Of a stretch of DNA of 64,000 bases, positions 34,051 to 43,527 are shown in pieces. This stretch comes from Rudaea sp. 3F27F6 (GTDB lineage Bacteria > Pseudomonadota > Gammaproteobacteria > Xanthomonadales > Rhodanobacteraceae). The first letter of the stretch is position 1, and each line of letters starts with the position of its first letter. The position numbers and the translations under genes are program-made. Under the pieces are notes generated by a model. It saw only the letters and a program-made list of their open reading frames with translations. It did no database searches and was not told the origin of the DNA. Location of the stretch: assembly GCF_005503555.1 (NCBI RefSeq), contig NZ_SCNG01000007.1, positions 124,001 through 188,000 of the forward strand, read 5' to 3'.

Positions 34051-35880
34051 TCAAATCTTGAAATCGTCGAAGGCAACTTGCTCCTCGGCGACACCTAGCT
34101 CGCGCAGTAGCGCGCGCGTCGCAGTCAGCATCGCCGGCGGTCCGCACAGATAGAAATCGCAAGCTTGCAAATAGGGATGGCGGCTCAACAACATTTCCTG
34201 CACCACCTCATGCACTTGTCCTTGCGCGCTCGCGAACGCGGCATTTGTTTCGCCCGAAACGACGAGATGCCAACTGAAATTGCGATGCGTCGCGGCAAGC
34301 GCCTCCATCTCCTCGATATACGGCGTGTCGCGCAGGCTGCGCGCGCCATACCAGAAGTGGATGCGCTCCTTCGCGCCCGTATCGAGACAGGCATGCAGCA
34401 TCGCGCGCAGCGGCGCCATGCCAGCGCCGGCGCCGATGAACACTTTTTCACGACCGCCAGGCTTGAGCGCGAAGTCGCCGAACGGGCCACTGAAATGAAC
34501 TTGATCGCCCGGCTTGAGCGAGTACAGCCAGGTCGAGCCCTTGCCCGCCGGCAACTGCTTGCCGTGCGCGCGATTCGGCGAGAAGCGGGCGAGCAAGATC
34601 AAGCATCCGCCCACCCGCTCCACCGGCATGGCAAGCGAATAGGAACGCCGCACCGGCTTCTTGTTCGTCAGCGCAGCAGGCAGATCGAGCGCGGCCCAGT
34701 CCTCGCGATGATGCTCGGGATGAAGGACGTCCGCTCGCTGCAGCGCATATTCCGGCACGTGGATCTGCACATAGGCGCCGGGGCGAAACTCGGGCCCTGG
34801 GGCCTGCGCCATGCGCAAGCGGATCTCACGCAGGAACGGCGTGACCGCGTCGACATGCTCGACGATCGCCGTATGCCGCGTCCACAGTCCGGCACCCGCA
34901 TCGACTTCGATGCGCATATCCGCGGACGGGTGCAAATTGCAGGCAAGTCGATAGCCCTGTTTCAGCTTGGCGCCAGTCAGGTGCGCGCGATCGGCGGCGG
35001 TGGGCGGCGGCGCAACCCCGCGCACGCGGACTTCGCACAGCCCGCAGCTCTGGCCGCCGCCGCAATTGGAAGGCAGATGCAGGCCCTGCCGGGCCATCGC
35101 TACATACACGCTGTCGCCCACCGCCGATGCCAGCGTGCTCAGCCGCGTGCCGTCGGGTGCGTAGACCGCAAGTTCGCGCCGACGCCGGAAGCGCTGCGGA
35201 ACGAACTCGTGCCAATGAAAGCTAGCCACCAGCAGCCATATCCCGGTCAACGCGAGCCAGAGCCCGCCGACGGCCATCGTGACGACCAGCGGATTGTTGA
35301 AGTTCTTGCGCCCGGCGTAGTCCATGATGTGCAGCATCCAGAACACGTCGAACAGGCGCCAGGTCTTATTGCGATGTTCGAGCACGCGCCCCGTCTGCGC
35401 GGAGAGATAGACCGTCGTGTCGTTCGCGTCGGAAAAATCCACGCGCCACAATGGCCCGTCGTGATTGCGCACTTCGAGCGTCTTGTCCAACCTCTGCGAC
35501 GTTGCCGGCTTTCCCGGCCCAGCGTACGAGGCCGCGGCCAATGCACTGGCCAGCGTGGCGTCGATCTCAATCGCGGCGCCATTCATCGCGTCGACCGTGC
35601 GCGCGCTTTCGCTGTCGGACAGGTGATAAACGGGCCGGTCGAGCAGCCACCCGGTGGTCAGGGTCTGCACCTTCGTCGCCGCTGCCGCAACGACTTGCGC
35701 AGGCGCAAGCGCATCCGGCGGCCAGGCACGCGCGGCGGGTGCGGACGCGCGATACGCTTTGCCTTCCACCGCGTCGTGGTCGAGCAGACTCATCACGAAA
35801 CCGCTCGTCGTCCACAGCAACAGTTGCACGCCGACAATGAGGCCCACCCATTTGTGAATCTTGCGCAGCCACGGCGTCAT
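34051..35880 (-). CDS. PepSY membrane domain fused to [2Fe-2S] ferredoxin and FAD/NAD oxidoreductase (NqrF-like)
   Basis: A 609-residue inner-membrane oxidoreductase. Residues 1-225 are a PepSY-type membrane module (helices near 10-32 and 200-222; HIMDYAGR). Residues about 235-335 form a ferredoxin with C273, C279, C282 and C314, the C-x5-C-x2-C spacing of NqrF-type clusters. The C-terminal part binds FAD (RRSYSLA, GPFGDFAL) and NAD(P)H (GAGAGMAP), ending YLCGPPAM and FDDFKI. It would carry electrons from NAD(P)H through FAD and the cluster toward the membrane or periplasm. The ATG at 35880 overlaps the upstream PepSY gene stop by 4 bases. With the TonB receptor gene upstream it suggests reductive release of imported metal; the substrate is unknown. 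Confidence 0.88.
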   Translation of the reverse strand: MTPWLRKIHKWVGLIVGVQLLLWTTSGFVMSLLDHDAVEGKAYRASAPAARAWPPDALAPAQVVAAAATKVQTLTTGWLLDRPVYHLSDSESARTVDAMNGAAIEIDATLASALAAASYAGPGKPATSQRLDKTLEVRNHDGPLWRVDFSDANDTTVYLSAQTGRVLEHRNKTWRLFDVFWMLHIMDYAGRKNFNNPLVVTMAVGGLWLALTGIWLLVASFHWHEFVPQRFRRRRELAVYAPDGTRLSTLASAVGDSVYVAMARQGLHLPSNCGGGQSCGLCEVRVRGVAPPPTAADRAHLTGAKLKQGYRLACNLHPSADMRIEVDAGAGLWTRHTAIVEHVDAVTPFLREIRLRMAQAPGPEFRPGAYVQIHVPEYALQRADVLHPEHHREDWAALDLPAALTNKKPVRRSYSLAMPVERVGGCLILLARFSPNRAHGKQLPAGKGSTWLYSLKPGDQVHFSGPFGDFALKPGGREKVFIGAGAGMAPLRAMLHACLDTGAKERIHFWYGARSLRDTPYIEEMEALAATHRNFSWHLVVSGETNAAFASAQGQVHEVVQEMLLSRHPYLQACDFYLCGPPAMLTATRALLRELGVAEEQVAFDDFKI

Positions 35881-36569
35881 GCAGCGGCCCTCCGGCGAAA
35901 CGAATAGAACAGCAGCCACAGACCGCTCGCCGCGAACGCGAATCCGCTCGCCGCGGCCGTGCGCAGCAGATTGTTGTTGACGTCGGTACGCGACTCATAA
36001 TCCATGATGTGGAACATCCACAGGAAATCGAACCAGCGCCACAGGTCGTGGCGGCGCGCGAGCAGCTCGCCGGTGTCGGGCGAGAAGTACAGCGTCGTGT
36101 CGCCGCGGTCGGCGAAACTCACCGCCCACATCGGCACCGGCCGTGTCGCGACTTCGGACGGCGCCTGGGTGATCCACTCGACAGCGCGTACGGCCGCATC
36201 GCCCTGGTACATCGACGCGGCGAGCGCACGCACGCGGCTCTCGTCCAGCGGGGTGATTTGAGCGCCGCTGACCGCGTCGATCAGCAGCACTTTGCCGCCG
36301 TGATGGATCTCGAATGCGTCCTTGCCCATGAACTGCTTGATCTTGTAAGCCATCAGATCGGGATAGCGTGCGGCGAGTGCTGCCGAATCCAGCCAGCGCG
36401 ATGGCGACTGCAACGGCTCGACGTCAATATCTGCCAGATGATCGCCGTGGATGACGTCCAGCGACACCGAAGTCATGTAGACGCCGCTGACCATCCAGAG
36501 CAGCGCCTGGACGCCGATGATCAAACCGATCCATTTGTGGGCACGCCGTGCCCAGAATGCGGGTTTCAT
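35877..36569 (-). CDS. PepSY-domain membrane protein
   Basis: A 230-residue protein with an N-terminal helix (WIGLIIGVQALLWMVSGVYM), a periplasmic PepSY-like domain containing VLLIDAVSGAQITPL and TTLYFSPDTGELL, the HIMDYESR motif and a C-terminal helix. It resembles the N-terminal half of the fusion protein encoded next, so the two may have arisen by duplication or may pair. The genes overlap by ATGA. It lies 83 bases downstream of the TonB receptor, with a strong hairpin between them. It is probably part of a siderophore or metal-chelate reduction system, by analogy with PepSY proteins in iron-uptake loci. Confidence 0.85.
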   Translation of the reverse strand: MKPAFWARRAHKWIGLIIGVQALLWMVSGVYMTSVSLDVIHGDHLADIDVEPLQSPSRWLDSAALAARYPDLMAYKIKQFMGKDAFEIHHGGKVLLIDAVSGAQITPLDESRVRALAASMYQGDAAVRAVEWITQAPSEVATRPVPMWAVSFADRGDTTLYFSPDTGELLARRHDLWRWFDFLWMFHIMDYESRTDVNNNLLRTAAASGFAFAASGLWLLFYSFRRRAAA

Positions 36570-36608
36570 GGGAACCTGCCTTGGGAAAATGTTTGCAATG
36601 CGCCCTCA

Positions 36609-36642
36609 CCATCAACGCCGCGAAATAGCGCGGCGCCGATGG
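36609..36642 (-). promoter_or_regulatory. intercistronic RNA hairpin between TonB receptor and PepSY genes
   Basis: On the minus-strand transcript, the 14 bases from 36642 to 36629 pair with those from 36622 to 36609 around loop CUAUUU. Twelve Watson-Crick pairs are joined by two G-U wobbles; the plus strand would carry A-C mismatches at those positions. There is no U tract. It may stabilise or attenuate the transcript. Confidence 0.5.
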
Positions 36643-36652
36643 GAGTGCGTCG

Positions 36653-39481
36653 TCACCAGCGATAGTTGAGTTTCGCGTACCAACGCCGCCCGAGCAGGTC
36701 GTAAGTCATCGTGTCGGTATTCGCATCCGTGTAGCTCTGGATGAACGGCGCCTTTTTGTCGAACAGATTGTCGATGCCGAAAGCGACGTCGAACGATTGG
36801 GCGAACGCGTACTTGGCCTGGACGTTGTGGTAGGTGACAGCCGGCGCGTGATCGCCCAGGTCGCCGGGCGCCGCGTTGATGTCGTCGGCCCTGCCGATGT
36901 ATTGCAGGCTGTACGAGCCCGACCACGCTCCGCGTGCCAGATTCAACGCGCCGAACGAACGCCAATGCGTGTAGCTGCCGCGGCCGCCGGTGATTTTGCC
37001 GGCGTATTCGATCTTCGCCGCGCCCTGGTACGGCGTCACGTCGTAGCGATTGAGATAGGTGACGTCCCAGTCGAGCGAACCTTTGAAGTCGTTGAACTCG
37101 AACTCGTACAGGGCACCCCAATCGACGCCGCGTAGATTCTCGTTGGCCGTGTTCATGGGCTGCGAAGAGAGAAAATTGATCTCGCCACCGAGCGGATCGC
37201 GGGTGAAATTGGCGGCGCTGCAGAACGGGTGCTTCAGGCCCGGTGTGTTGTAGCACAGCGCAAGCTTGGTCGAGCCGGCGATGCTCTGGATCGCGTTGTT
37301 GATCTTGATGTCGTAGTAGTCGAGCGTCATCGTGAGGCCGGGCACGAACTGCGGCGTCCATACCGCGCCGACCGTCAACGTCTTCGCATCCTCGGGCTGC
37401 AAGTTGATGTTGCCGCCGACGGTGGTCAGGATCGTGTTGCCGAGCTGCTTGTAGCCGATTGGCACGCCCGAAGCCTTGCAGTTCTGATAGATCACCGAAG
37501 TGGACGGCAGCGTGCTCCAGTTGCTGCAGGGATCGGTCGTGGTCAGGTTGCCTTCGGCCACGCCGCCGAACAGCTCGGGCACGCTCGGCACGCGAAACGC
37601 GGTCGAGCGCGTTGCGCGCAGCTTCAGGCTCGGCATGAGCTGCCAGTCAAGGCCGAGCTTGTAGGTCGAGTCGGTGCCGAACAGATCGAAGTTTGAATAG
37701 CGGCCGGCAAGACTGAGCGTGAGCATGTCGACGAGCGGCTTCTCCGCAAGCAGCGGCACGGCGAGTTCAGCATAGCCTTCCTTCGCCGTGTATCCGCCCG
37801 CGATGCTCTGCGCGATATTGGTGTTGGCCGCACCGATTTGGGTGAGCTGGTCCGGATCGCGCCAGCCTTTTTCCTTGCGTATCTCGACGCCGGTCGCGAA
37901 GCCGACCGCACCGGCGGGCAGGTCGAACAACTGGCCCGTCAGGTTGCCGGTCAAGCTGCGCTGGTCGTTGCCGCCGGTGTCGCGCGTCTTGAACATGATG
38001 TAGTCGAGCACCTGCTTGCTGACGTTCCCGTAGCCCAAGTAGTTGCCGCACGGAATCGCCGCGCCCGGAGCGTTGCCGCACACGCTCGGGTTCAAGGTTT
38101 GGTCGACGCGATCGAGGTTGGCGACGTTGGTCGAGCCTTCGACGCCGGTATTGCGGCCCCAGTTGAGCGCAACGTTCCAGTCCCAGCCCGTGCCGAGCTT
38201 GCCTTCGAGGCCCGTGACGATGCGGAACGTGTTCGTCTCCTGATAGAACTGGCGCGGCCCGGTTTCGGCAAGGCGACGGCGCAACAAGGTGAGGTTCTGC
38301 CCGGTCGGGTTGATCGGATTCGATGCGGGAATCACAATCGGGCGATAGATGCCGAGCGTGCCGGGTGTGGCGAGTTGGTTCGAGCGCCGGTTTGTGAACA
38401 TCAGCTCGGTGAACAGGCTCACGCCGTCGTTGATGTTGAGATGGCCGAAGCTGCTGAAGCTCACGCGTTTGATCGGGCTGACCGCATTGAGCGAGGGGTT
38501 GGAGTTGTAGTTGAATTTGGACGAGTACGGAAAATAGGCGCGCGGATCGCCGTTCGGATCCTGGTTGAAGTTGACCATCGTGCCATCGGCGAGACGCGCC
38601 CGCCCGCCTATCGTGGAGGAACTTCCGACGCACGCCAGCTTGCCGTTGACCTCACCGAGACCGCACGGCGCGCGGCTTGCCATGTTGACCGCCCGGCTCT
38701 CGGCGTAGTCGAGCGCCGCGATCAACGAGCCGCGCTCGCTGCGGGTGCCCCAAACCAGATCGGCCGCATAATCCGCACCGTCGCCCTTGGACGTTTCGCC
38801 GTAGCGCACGCTGGCCTGACCGCCGTCGAGACTCTTTTTCGTGATGATGTTGACCACGCCGGCGACCGCATCGGCGCCGTAGATCGCCGAGGCGCCGTCC
38901 TTGAGCACTTCAATGCGCTCGATCAGCGCGACCGGAATCATGTTGAGATCGACCGAACTGTTCGCGCCGGTGCCGCCGTTGACGACGCGGCGGCCGTTGA
39001 GCAGCACCAGCGTGCGGTCGATGCCGAGGCCGCGCAGGTTGACCTGGGTCGTGCCGTAACCGTTGCTGGTCCAGTACGAGTTGGTCTGGTTGCCAGCACC
39101 GCCGGCCGATGCGGGCAGACGCTGCAGCAGCACGTCGACCGATGTCGCGCCGGAATTTTGAATCGTCTGCGCATCGATGACCGTGATCGGCCCGACGCCG
39201 GAGATCTGCGCGCTCTTGATATGGCTGCCGGTGACGGTCACCGTCTCCATCGTTGCGGCGTTCTGCTTCGCCGCGTCGGTTTCAGATGACTGCGCATACG
39301 CGGCAACGGGCAGCGCGCCGCCAAGGGCCATTGCGATCGAGATCGCAAGACGTTGCATGCCGTATCGCGAGGCGAGCCGATCCGGTTCGAACGCGGTCTG
39401 TGATTCGACGCGCCGTTCCATCGACGCGGACAGGACGCACGTCGCCGCGGCGACGTGATTTCGAGCAAATGCTTTTTTCAT
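36653..39481 (-). CDS. TonB-dependent outer-membrane receptor
   Basis: A ligand-gated outer-membrane transporter of about 942 residues with a plug domain (TVTGSHIK, ISGVGPITVIDAQTI, QVNLRGLGIDRTLVLLNGRR, IERIEVLKDGASAIYGADAV) and a 22-strand-type barrel ending YAKLNYRW with the terminal aromatic. The ATG at 39481 is taken as start, preceded by GGGG. A second Met at 39358 begins a textbook signal peptide (MQRLAISIAMALGGALPVAA), so the true start may be there. It is followed by two PepSY genes, which suggests a metal chelate or siderophore substrate. No Fur box was seen upstream. Confidence 0.9.
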   Translation of the reverse strand: MKKAFARNHVAAATCVLSASMERRVESQTAFEPDRLASRYGMQRLAISIAMALGGALPVAAYAQSSETDAAKQNAATMETVTVTGSHIKSAQISGVGPITVIDAQTIQNSGATSVDVLLQRLPASAGGAGNQTNSYWTSNGYGTTQVNLRGLGIDRTLVLLNGRRVVNGGTGANSSVDLNMIPVALIERIEVLKDGASAIYGADAVAGVVNIITKKSLDGGQASVRYGETSKGDGADYAADLVWGTRSERGSLIAALDYAESRAVNMASRAPCGLGEVNGKLACVGSSSTIGGRARLADGTMVNFNQDPNGDPRAYFPYSSKFNYNSNPSLNAVSPIKRVSFSSFGHLNINDGVSLFTELMFTNRRSNQLATPGTLGIYRPIVIPASNPINPTGQNLTLLRRRLAETGPRQFYQETNTFRIVTGLEGKLGTGWDWNVALNWGRNTGVEGSTNVANLDRVDQTLNPSVCGNAPGAAIPCGNYLGYGNVSKQVLDYIMFKTRDTGGNDQRSLTGNLTGQLFDLPAGAVGFATGVEIRKEKGWRDPDQLTQIGAANTNIAQSIAGGYTAKEGYAELAVPLLAEKPLVDMLTLSLAGRYSNFDLFGTDSTYKLGLDWQLMPSLKLRATRSTAFRVPSVPELFGGVAEGNLTTTDPCSNWSTLPSTSVIYQNCKASGVPIGYKQLGNTILTTVGGNINLQPEDAKTLTVGAVWTPQFVPGLTMTLDYYDIKINNAIQSIAGSTKLALCYNTPGLKHPFCSAANFTRDPLGGEINFLSSQPMNTANENLRGVDWGALYEFEFNDFKGSLDWDVTYLNRYDVTPYQGAAKIEYAGKITGGRGSYTHWRSFGALNLARGAWSGSYSLQYIGRADDINAAPGDLGDHAPAVTYHNVQAKYAFAQSFDVAFGIDNLFDKKAPFIQSYTDANTDTMTYDLLGRRWYAKLNYRW

Positions 39482-39917
39482 GAAAGACCCCAGCAAATGG
39501 AAGATGCGAACACGGTGCGATGCAAACTTCCTGTGTCGCCCGTGCTTCCCCGGCATCTCGCGCGTCAGAGTCAGCGCGAGCCGAAATGGATCGAATAGCT
39601 CGTCTGTGCTGATACGCCACACGCTCGTCGTGGCATCATGTTTTGCGACGACAAGCACGCAGCCGCAATCGGCAGACGAGTTCCCGCTGGATCGGTTCGG
39701 GTTCGATCGCACCCGCTCGGAGTCGAGCGCGTATTACCCATGCGGCGTGTGAGGCGACGACGTCGAACAGCCAATGCAAGGCTGCCGCATCCGAGCGTTC
39801 ACACGCTCGCTAAAAATTCCACGAATTCCGCGATCGAGGCTGGACTGCGGCGAACGACCGCAACCACGCACTCGATGCAACGATCGGTGCCGAAGGCGAA
39901 ACAGCGGGGAGTAGGAA
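39482..39917. other. 436-base region between TonB receptor and small Cys-rich gene
   Basis: No credible gene. It must contain the 5' leader, and possibly the promoter, of the minus-strand TonB receptor. A 6-bp hairpin (39792-39797 with 39804-39809) is present, without a T tract in the right place for either strand. No convincing Fur or other operator was recognised. Confidence 0.5.
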
Positions 39918-40343
39918 CTAGACGGTCGGCGGTCGCAAAGGCGGACCGTGATTGCGCGCGGGCACCGTCACCGTTGCCGCAGCCAAGTAGTGAACGGCCG
40001 GCGAAAGCACCGTCCAACTGCGCATCGAAGAAAGCATGAAGACCGCGCTGCATGCAGCAGCGCAACTGCAGACGCCACCGGCCTTGCAACAGGATTCGCC
40101 GTCGTCGCCACAGTCCGCGGCCGCTTCGTCGTGACCGTGCTTGATCGCCTTCTTCGTGACGATGGCCTTCGCCACCGGCGCTTTCGCTGCTGGTGCCTGG
40201 GCTCCCGCGGCAGCCTGCGCGGTCACGAGCTTCGCCGGCAGCGACAGCGGCACAACCGCCCACATGCTGATCAGCAGCCACAGCACCGCAAACGAGCGGC
40301 GTCTCTGCAGGCGATGACGCAATGCGCTGAGCGTGACGGTCAT
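39918..40343 (-). CDS. small Cys-rich exported protein with RPP tail (DUF2946/CopL-like)
   Basis: A 141-residue protein with a hydrophobic N-terminal helix (FAVLWLLISMWAVVPLSL), an Ala/Lys linker, a Cys-rich block (CGDDGESCCKAGGVCSC and following CSAV), a second hydrophobic segment and the C-terminal tail PPLRPPTV. The architecture and tail match the small proteins at 28165, 48293 and 58693. It lies upstream of the TonB receptor on the same strand, the arrangement seen for DUF2946-type proteins and copper TonB receptors. It is probably exported and binds a soft metal. The family assignment is by architecture, not by full-length similarity. Confidence 0.6.
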   Translation of the reverse strand: MTVTLSALRHRLQRRRSFAVLWLLISMWAVVPLSLPAKLVTAQAAAGAQAPAAKAPVAKAIVTKKAIKHGHDEAAADCGDDGESCCKAGGVCSCAAACSAVFMLSSMRSWTVLSPAVHYLAAATVTVPARNHGPPLRPPTV

Positions 40344-40389
40344 GATCCAAGCATACGCCCGACTCCGCGCAGACTCAACGAGGCAATTG

Positions 40390-41133
40390 CTACGGAGTGA
40401 TTCGCCGCTGCGCCATACCGCCCAGGAACGCGCGGATGCGTTCGGACTGTTGCGCGGGATCGAAGAACGCCTGCTTGCCGCAGTCGGCCGTGATTTGGCC
40501 CTGATCCATGAAGATCATGCGATGCGCAACCTGTCTTGCGAACTCCATTTCGTGGGTGACAATGACCATCGTCATGCCGTCCATCGCGAGTTGGCGCATC
40601 ACCGCGAGCACCTCACCGACCATTTCCGGATCGAGTGCCGAGGTCGGTTCGTCGAACAGCATGTAGCGCGGATCCATCGCCAGCGCGCGTGCGATAGCGA
40701 CGCGCTGCTGCTGCCCGCCCGACAACTGCAGGGGATACTTTTCGGCATGCGCGGCGAGGCCTACACGGTCGAGCAAGGCCAATGCGCGGTCGCGCGCAGC
40801 CGTGCGCGCGCGGCGAAGCACCTTGATCTGGGCGAGGGCCAGGTTCTCGATCACGGACAAGTGCGGAAACAGCTCGAAGCTCTGGAACACCATGCCGACG
40901 CGCGCGCGCAGCGCGCAAAGGTCGGTCTTCGGCGCGGTCACCTCCACGCCGTCGACGCTGATGCTGCCCTGCTGAATCGACTCGAGCGCATTGATGCAGC
41001 GGAGCAAGGTCGATTTGCCCGATCCCGAGGGGCCGCAGATCACTGTCGTCTCGCCCGCGGCGATACGTGCCGAGCAGCCGTTGAGCACAGGCGTTGTACC
41101 GTACCACTTGCGCACATTGTCGAGAACGATCAT
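40390..41133 (-). CDS. polar amino-acid ABC transporter ATP-binding protein (GlnQ type)
   Basis: Cytoplasmic ATPase of 247 residues powering amino-acid uptake. It has Walker [10 protein letters not shown], the Q loop in [13 protein letters not shown], signature LSGGQQQR, Walker B in [14 protein letters not shown] and the H loop IVTHEM. The ATG at 41133 begins [12 protein letters not shown], the usual family start; the longer in-frame reading overlaps the permease gene. It is the last of four genes in the order binding protein, permease, permease, ATPase on the minus strand, separated from the second permease by 23 bases. Confidence 0.94.
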   Translation of the reverse strand: MIVLDNVRKWYGTTPVLNGCSARIAAGETTVICGPSGSGKSTLLRCINALESIQQGSISVDGVEVTAPKTDLCALRARVGMVFQSFELFPHLSVIENLALAQIKVLRRARTAARDRALALLDRVGLAAHAEKYPLQLSGGQQQRVAIARALAMDPRYMLFDEPTSALDPEMVGEVLAVMRQLAMDGMTMVIVTHEMEFARQVAHRMIFMDQGQITADCGKQAFFDPAQQSERIRAFLGGMAQRRITP

Positions 41134-41156
41134 CGCGTTTCCTGGATAACGAAAAA

Positions 41157-41852
41157 TTATTGCGCCGCCATCCGCCGCCGACTTCGGGCCTGGAGAAGAT
41201 CGGCGAGCCAAGTGCCGAGCGAACAGAGCGCCAAATAGACGACTGCGGCGAAGACATACAGCTCCACGATGCGTCCGTCGCGATTGCCGATCGCGGCAGC
41301 AGCGCCGAGAAAATCGGTCAAACTGACGACGTAGACCAGCGGCGTGTCTTTGAGCAGCGAGACGGTCTGGTTCGCCAACGACGGCGCCATATTGCGCAGC
41401 GCCTGCGGCACGATCACGTAGCGCAACGCCTGGATGCGGCTCAAACCCAGCGCCTGCGTCGCACGCATCTGCCCGGGGCCGACGCTGCCTATGCCGGCCC
41501 GCACGATCTCGCAGTAGTACGCGGCCTCGGCAAGCACGAACGCAGCCAGCGCGGACCAAATCGGGCTGGCGCTCAGATACGGATTCGCGGTGACGGTTCG
41601 CAGCAACGGCGGCACCAGGAAGAACACCCAGAAGATCGTCAGGATCAGCGGCACCGAGCGGAAGAAATTCACATAGCCTGCCGCGAGCAACGCGATCGGT
41701 CGCGGCGCGTAGATGCGCACGACGGCGAGTACGGTACCGAACGCGATGCCGAGTGTCATGCCGACGGCGAGCAGCACGGCGGTCACCGCCATGCCATCGG
41801 CGAGGAACGGCCACGCGCGCGGAATCGAAGACCAGTCGAATGCGTAGCTCAT
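41157..41852 (-). CDS. amino-acid ABC transporter permease (second subunit)
   Basis: Inner-membrane permease of 231 residues in the HisMQ/GlnP family. It contains the family EAA-type loop [20 protein letters not shown] followed by [20 protein letters not shown], which contacts the ATPase, and about five membrane helices. It overlaps the preceding permease gene by ATGA. It forms a heterodimer with that permease to import a polar amino acid delivered by the lipoprotein encoded first in the operon. Confidence 0.92.
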   Translation of the reverse strand: MSYAFDWSSIPRAWPFLADGMAVTAVLLAVGMTLGIAFGTVLAVVRIYAPRPIALLAAGYVNFFRSVPLILTIFWVFFLVPPLLRTVTANPYLSASPIWSALAAFVLAEAAYYCEIVRAGIGSVGPGQMRATQALGLSRIQALRYVIVPQALRNMAPSLANQTVSLLKDTPLVYVVSLTDFLGAAAAIGNRDGRIVELYVFAAVVYLALCSLGTWLADLLQARSRRRMAAQ

Positions 41853-42583
41853 GTTTGCGTCGCGCCTGAAATGCGCGAGCGCGCTTCGATCACGCGCATT
41901 ACGCGCGCGGCGACGAGCGCGATCAGCATGTAGCCGAGCGTTGCAAAGGCGAACGCCTCGAACGGATGGCCGCTGAACTCGCTGACCTGCCGACTGGTTC
42001 CGGTCAGCTCCATCAGCCCGATCGTCATCGCGACCGCGGAGTTCTTGAACACGTTCATCAACTCCGAGGTCAATGGCGGCAAGGCGATGCGAAACGCCTG
42101 CGGCAGCACGACATGGCGATAGCTTGCGATCACGCCGAAACCGAGCGCCTGCGCCGCGCGATATTGACCTGCCGGCAGCGAGGCGATACCGGCGCGCACA
42201 TGCTCGGCGACCTTCGCCGCGGTGTAGAGGCTCAGACACAGGAGCACGGTCAACACCTGATTGAGCACGAGATTCATGCTCTTCAACGTATCGCCCCACG
42301 CCTTCGGCAGCCACTCGGGCAGCACGAAGTACCACAGAAACAATTGCACGAGCAGCGGCGTGTTGCGAAATAGGTGCACGTACAGCGTCGCGAATCGGCG
42401 CAACACGCCGCGGGGCAGCGTGCGCGCGACACCAAGTGCGATGCCAAACGCGAGCGCGATCAACCACGCCGTCAGCGAGATCAGAATCGTCCAGCCGAAG
42501 CCGTGCATCAGCATGACTACGTACGAGCCTTCGCCGGTCAGCGAGGGACCGAACAGGAATCGCCAGCTCCAATCGTAGTTCAT
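41849..42583 (-). CDS. amino-acid ABC transporter permease (first subunit)
   Basis: Inner-membrane permease of 244 residues, similar to GltJ/HisM-type subunits of glutamate/aspartate or cystine importers. The coupling loop reads [20 protein letters not shown] with [20 protein letters not shown], and the N-terminal periplasmic segment precedes [20 protein letters not shown]. The ATG at 42583 lies 4 bases after the stop of the binding-protein gene, so the genes are co-translated. Specificity cannot be read from the permease; the flanking C-S lyase-like gene favours a sulfur amino acid. Confidence 0.92.
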   Translation of the reverse strand: MNYDWSWRFLFGPSLTGEGSYVVMLMHGFGWTILISLTAWLIALAFGIALGVARTLPRGVLRRFATLYVHLFRNTPLLVQLFLWYFVLPEWLPKAWGDTLKSMNLVLNQVLTVLLCLSLYTAAKVAEHVRAGIASLPAGQYRAAQALGFGVIASYRHVVLPQAFRIALPPLTSELMNVFKNSAVAMTIGLMELTGTSRQVSEFSGHPFEAFAFATLGYMLIALVAARVMRVIEARSRISGATQT

Positions 42584-42587
42584 GGAT

Positions 42588-43514
42588 TCAATCGATGCGG
42601 TCGTTCGGTTGACGCAGCAGTTCGCGCATGTCGTCCGACAGGGGCTGGTCAATACGGACACCGCCTTTTACCGCAAGCGACGAAGCGAAATATTTCGTGT
42701 ACAACTGCATCAACTCGCCGCTGCGTGCCATCTCCGCGATCGTCGCATCGACGAGCCGTTTGAACGGCACATCGCCCTTGCGCAACATGCAGGCATAGGC
42801 CTCGCGCATGAGCGGCGCGCCGACGACTTGCCACGCCGACGGGTCGCGCGCTCGTGCGATGTTGCTGTACAGGATGACATCGTCCTGCACCGACGCTGCG
42901 GCACGTCCAGTCTCCACCGTCATGAAATTTTCGCCGATATCCTTGGCCAGCATGATCTCGATATCGAGACCACGCTCACGATCCAACTTGCGCAGTGCCA
43001 ATTCCGCCGTCGTGCCGCTGCTGACCACCGCACGTTTGCCGCGCAGATCGGACCAGTCGCGCACCGGCGAGTCGCGGCGCACGAGCATGCGCGGCCCGGT
43101 CAGATAGAACGACGACGAGAATCCGACTTGGCGCTCGCGCTCGCGATCATGCGTGGTCGACGAGCATTCGAGATCGACGGTCTGGTTGGCGACCAGCGGA
43201 ATCCGCGTCTGCGGCGTGACCACGAAGGTGTGAATCGCGAGCGTATCGAGTTTGAGATCGCGCTTCACAGCAGTGGCAACGCGATTGGCGATTTCCCAAG
43301 CATAGCCGGCTTGCTGTTGCGCATCGTCGAGATAGCTGAAAGGCACCGACGTCTCGCGGATGCCGAGCGTGATCACGCCGGTGGTGCGGATCTTGTCGAG
43401 CGTACTGATCTCCTTCGGCGGTGGCTTGCCACAGCTGACCAGCAGCGCAATGACGGCAATGAGAATGGCGGCGCGCCAAGTGGACAACGAATCGGGCGCG
43501 CGGTGAGAGATCAT
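42588..43514 (-). CDS. amino-acid ABC transporter substrate-binding lipoprotein
   Basis: A 308-residue periplasmic solute-binding protein of family 3, anchored by a lipoprotein signal (AVIALLVSCGKP). Family features include IRTTGVITLGIRETSVPFSYL near the N-terminus, the hinge and binding region TVDLECSSTTHDRERER (the ECxxTT block of glutamate/aspartate-type proteins), and SSGTTAELALRKL. The ATG at 43514 is the first in a suitable position for the signal peptide. It resembles GltI-type binding proteins, but the neighbours suggest another polar or sulfur-containing amino acid. It lies 13 bases downstream of the PLP-enzyme gene. Confidence 0.9.
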   Translation of the reverse strand: MISHRAPDSLSTWRAAILIAVIALLVSCGKPPPKEISTLDKIRTTGVITLGIRETSVPFSYLDDAQQQAGYAWEIANRVATAVKRDLKLDTLAIHTFVVTPQTRIPLVANQTVDLECSSTTHDRERERQVGFSSSFYLTGPRMLVRRDSPVRDWSDLRGKRAVVSSGTTAELALRKLDRERGLDIEIMLAKDIGENFMTVETGRAAASVQDDVILYSNIARARDPSAWQVVGAPLMREAYACMLRKGDVPFKRLVDATIAEMARSGELMQLYTKYFASSLAVKGGVRIDQPLSDDMRELLRQPNDRID

Positions 43515-43527
43515 GTCTCTGCGCGAC

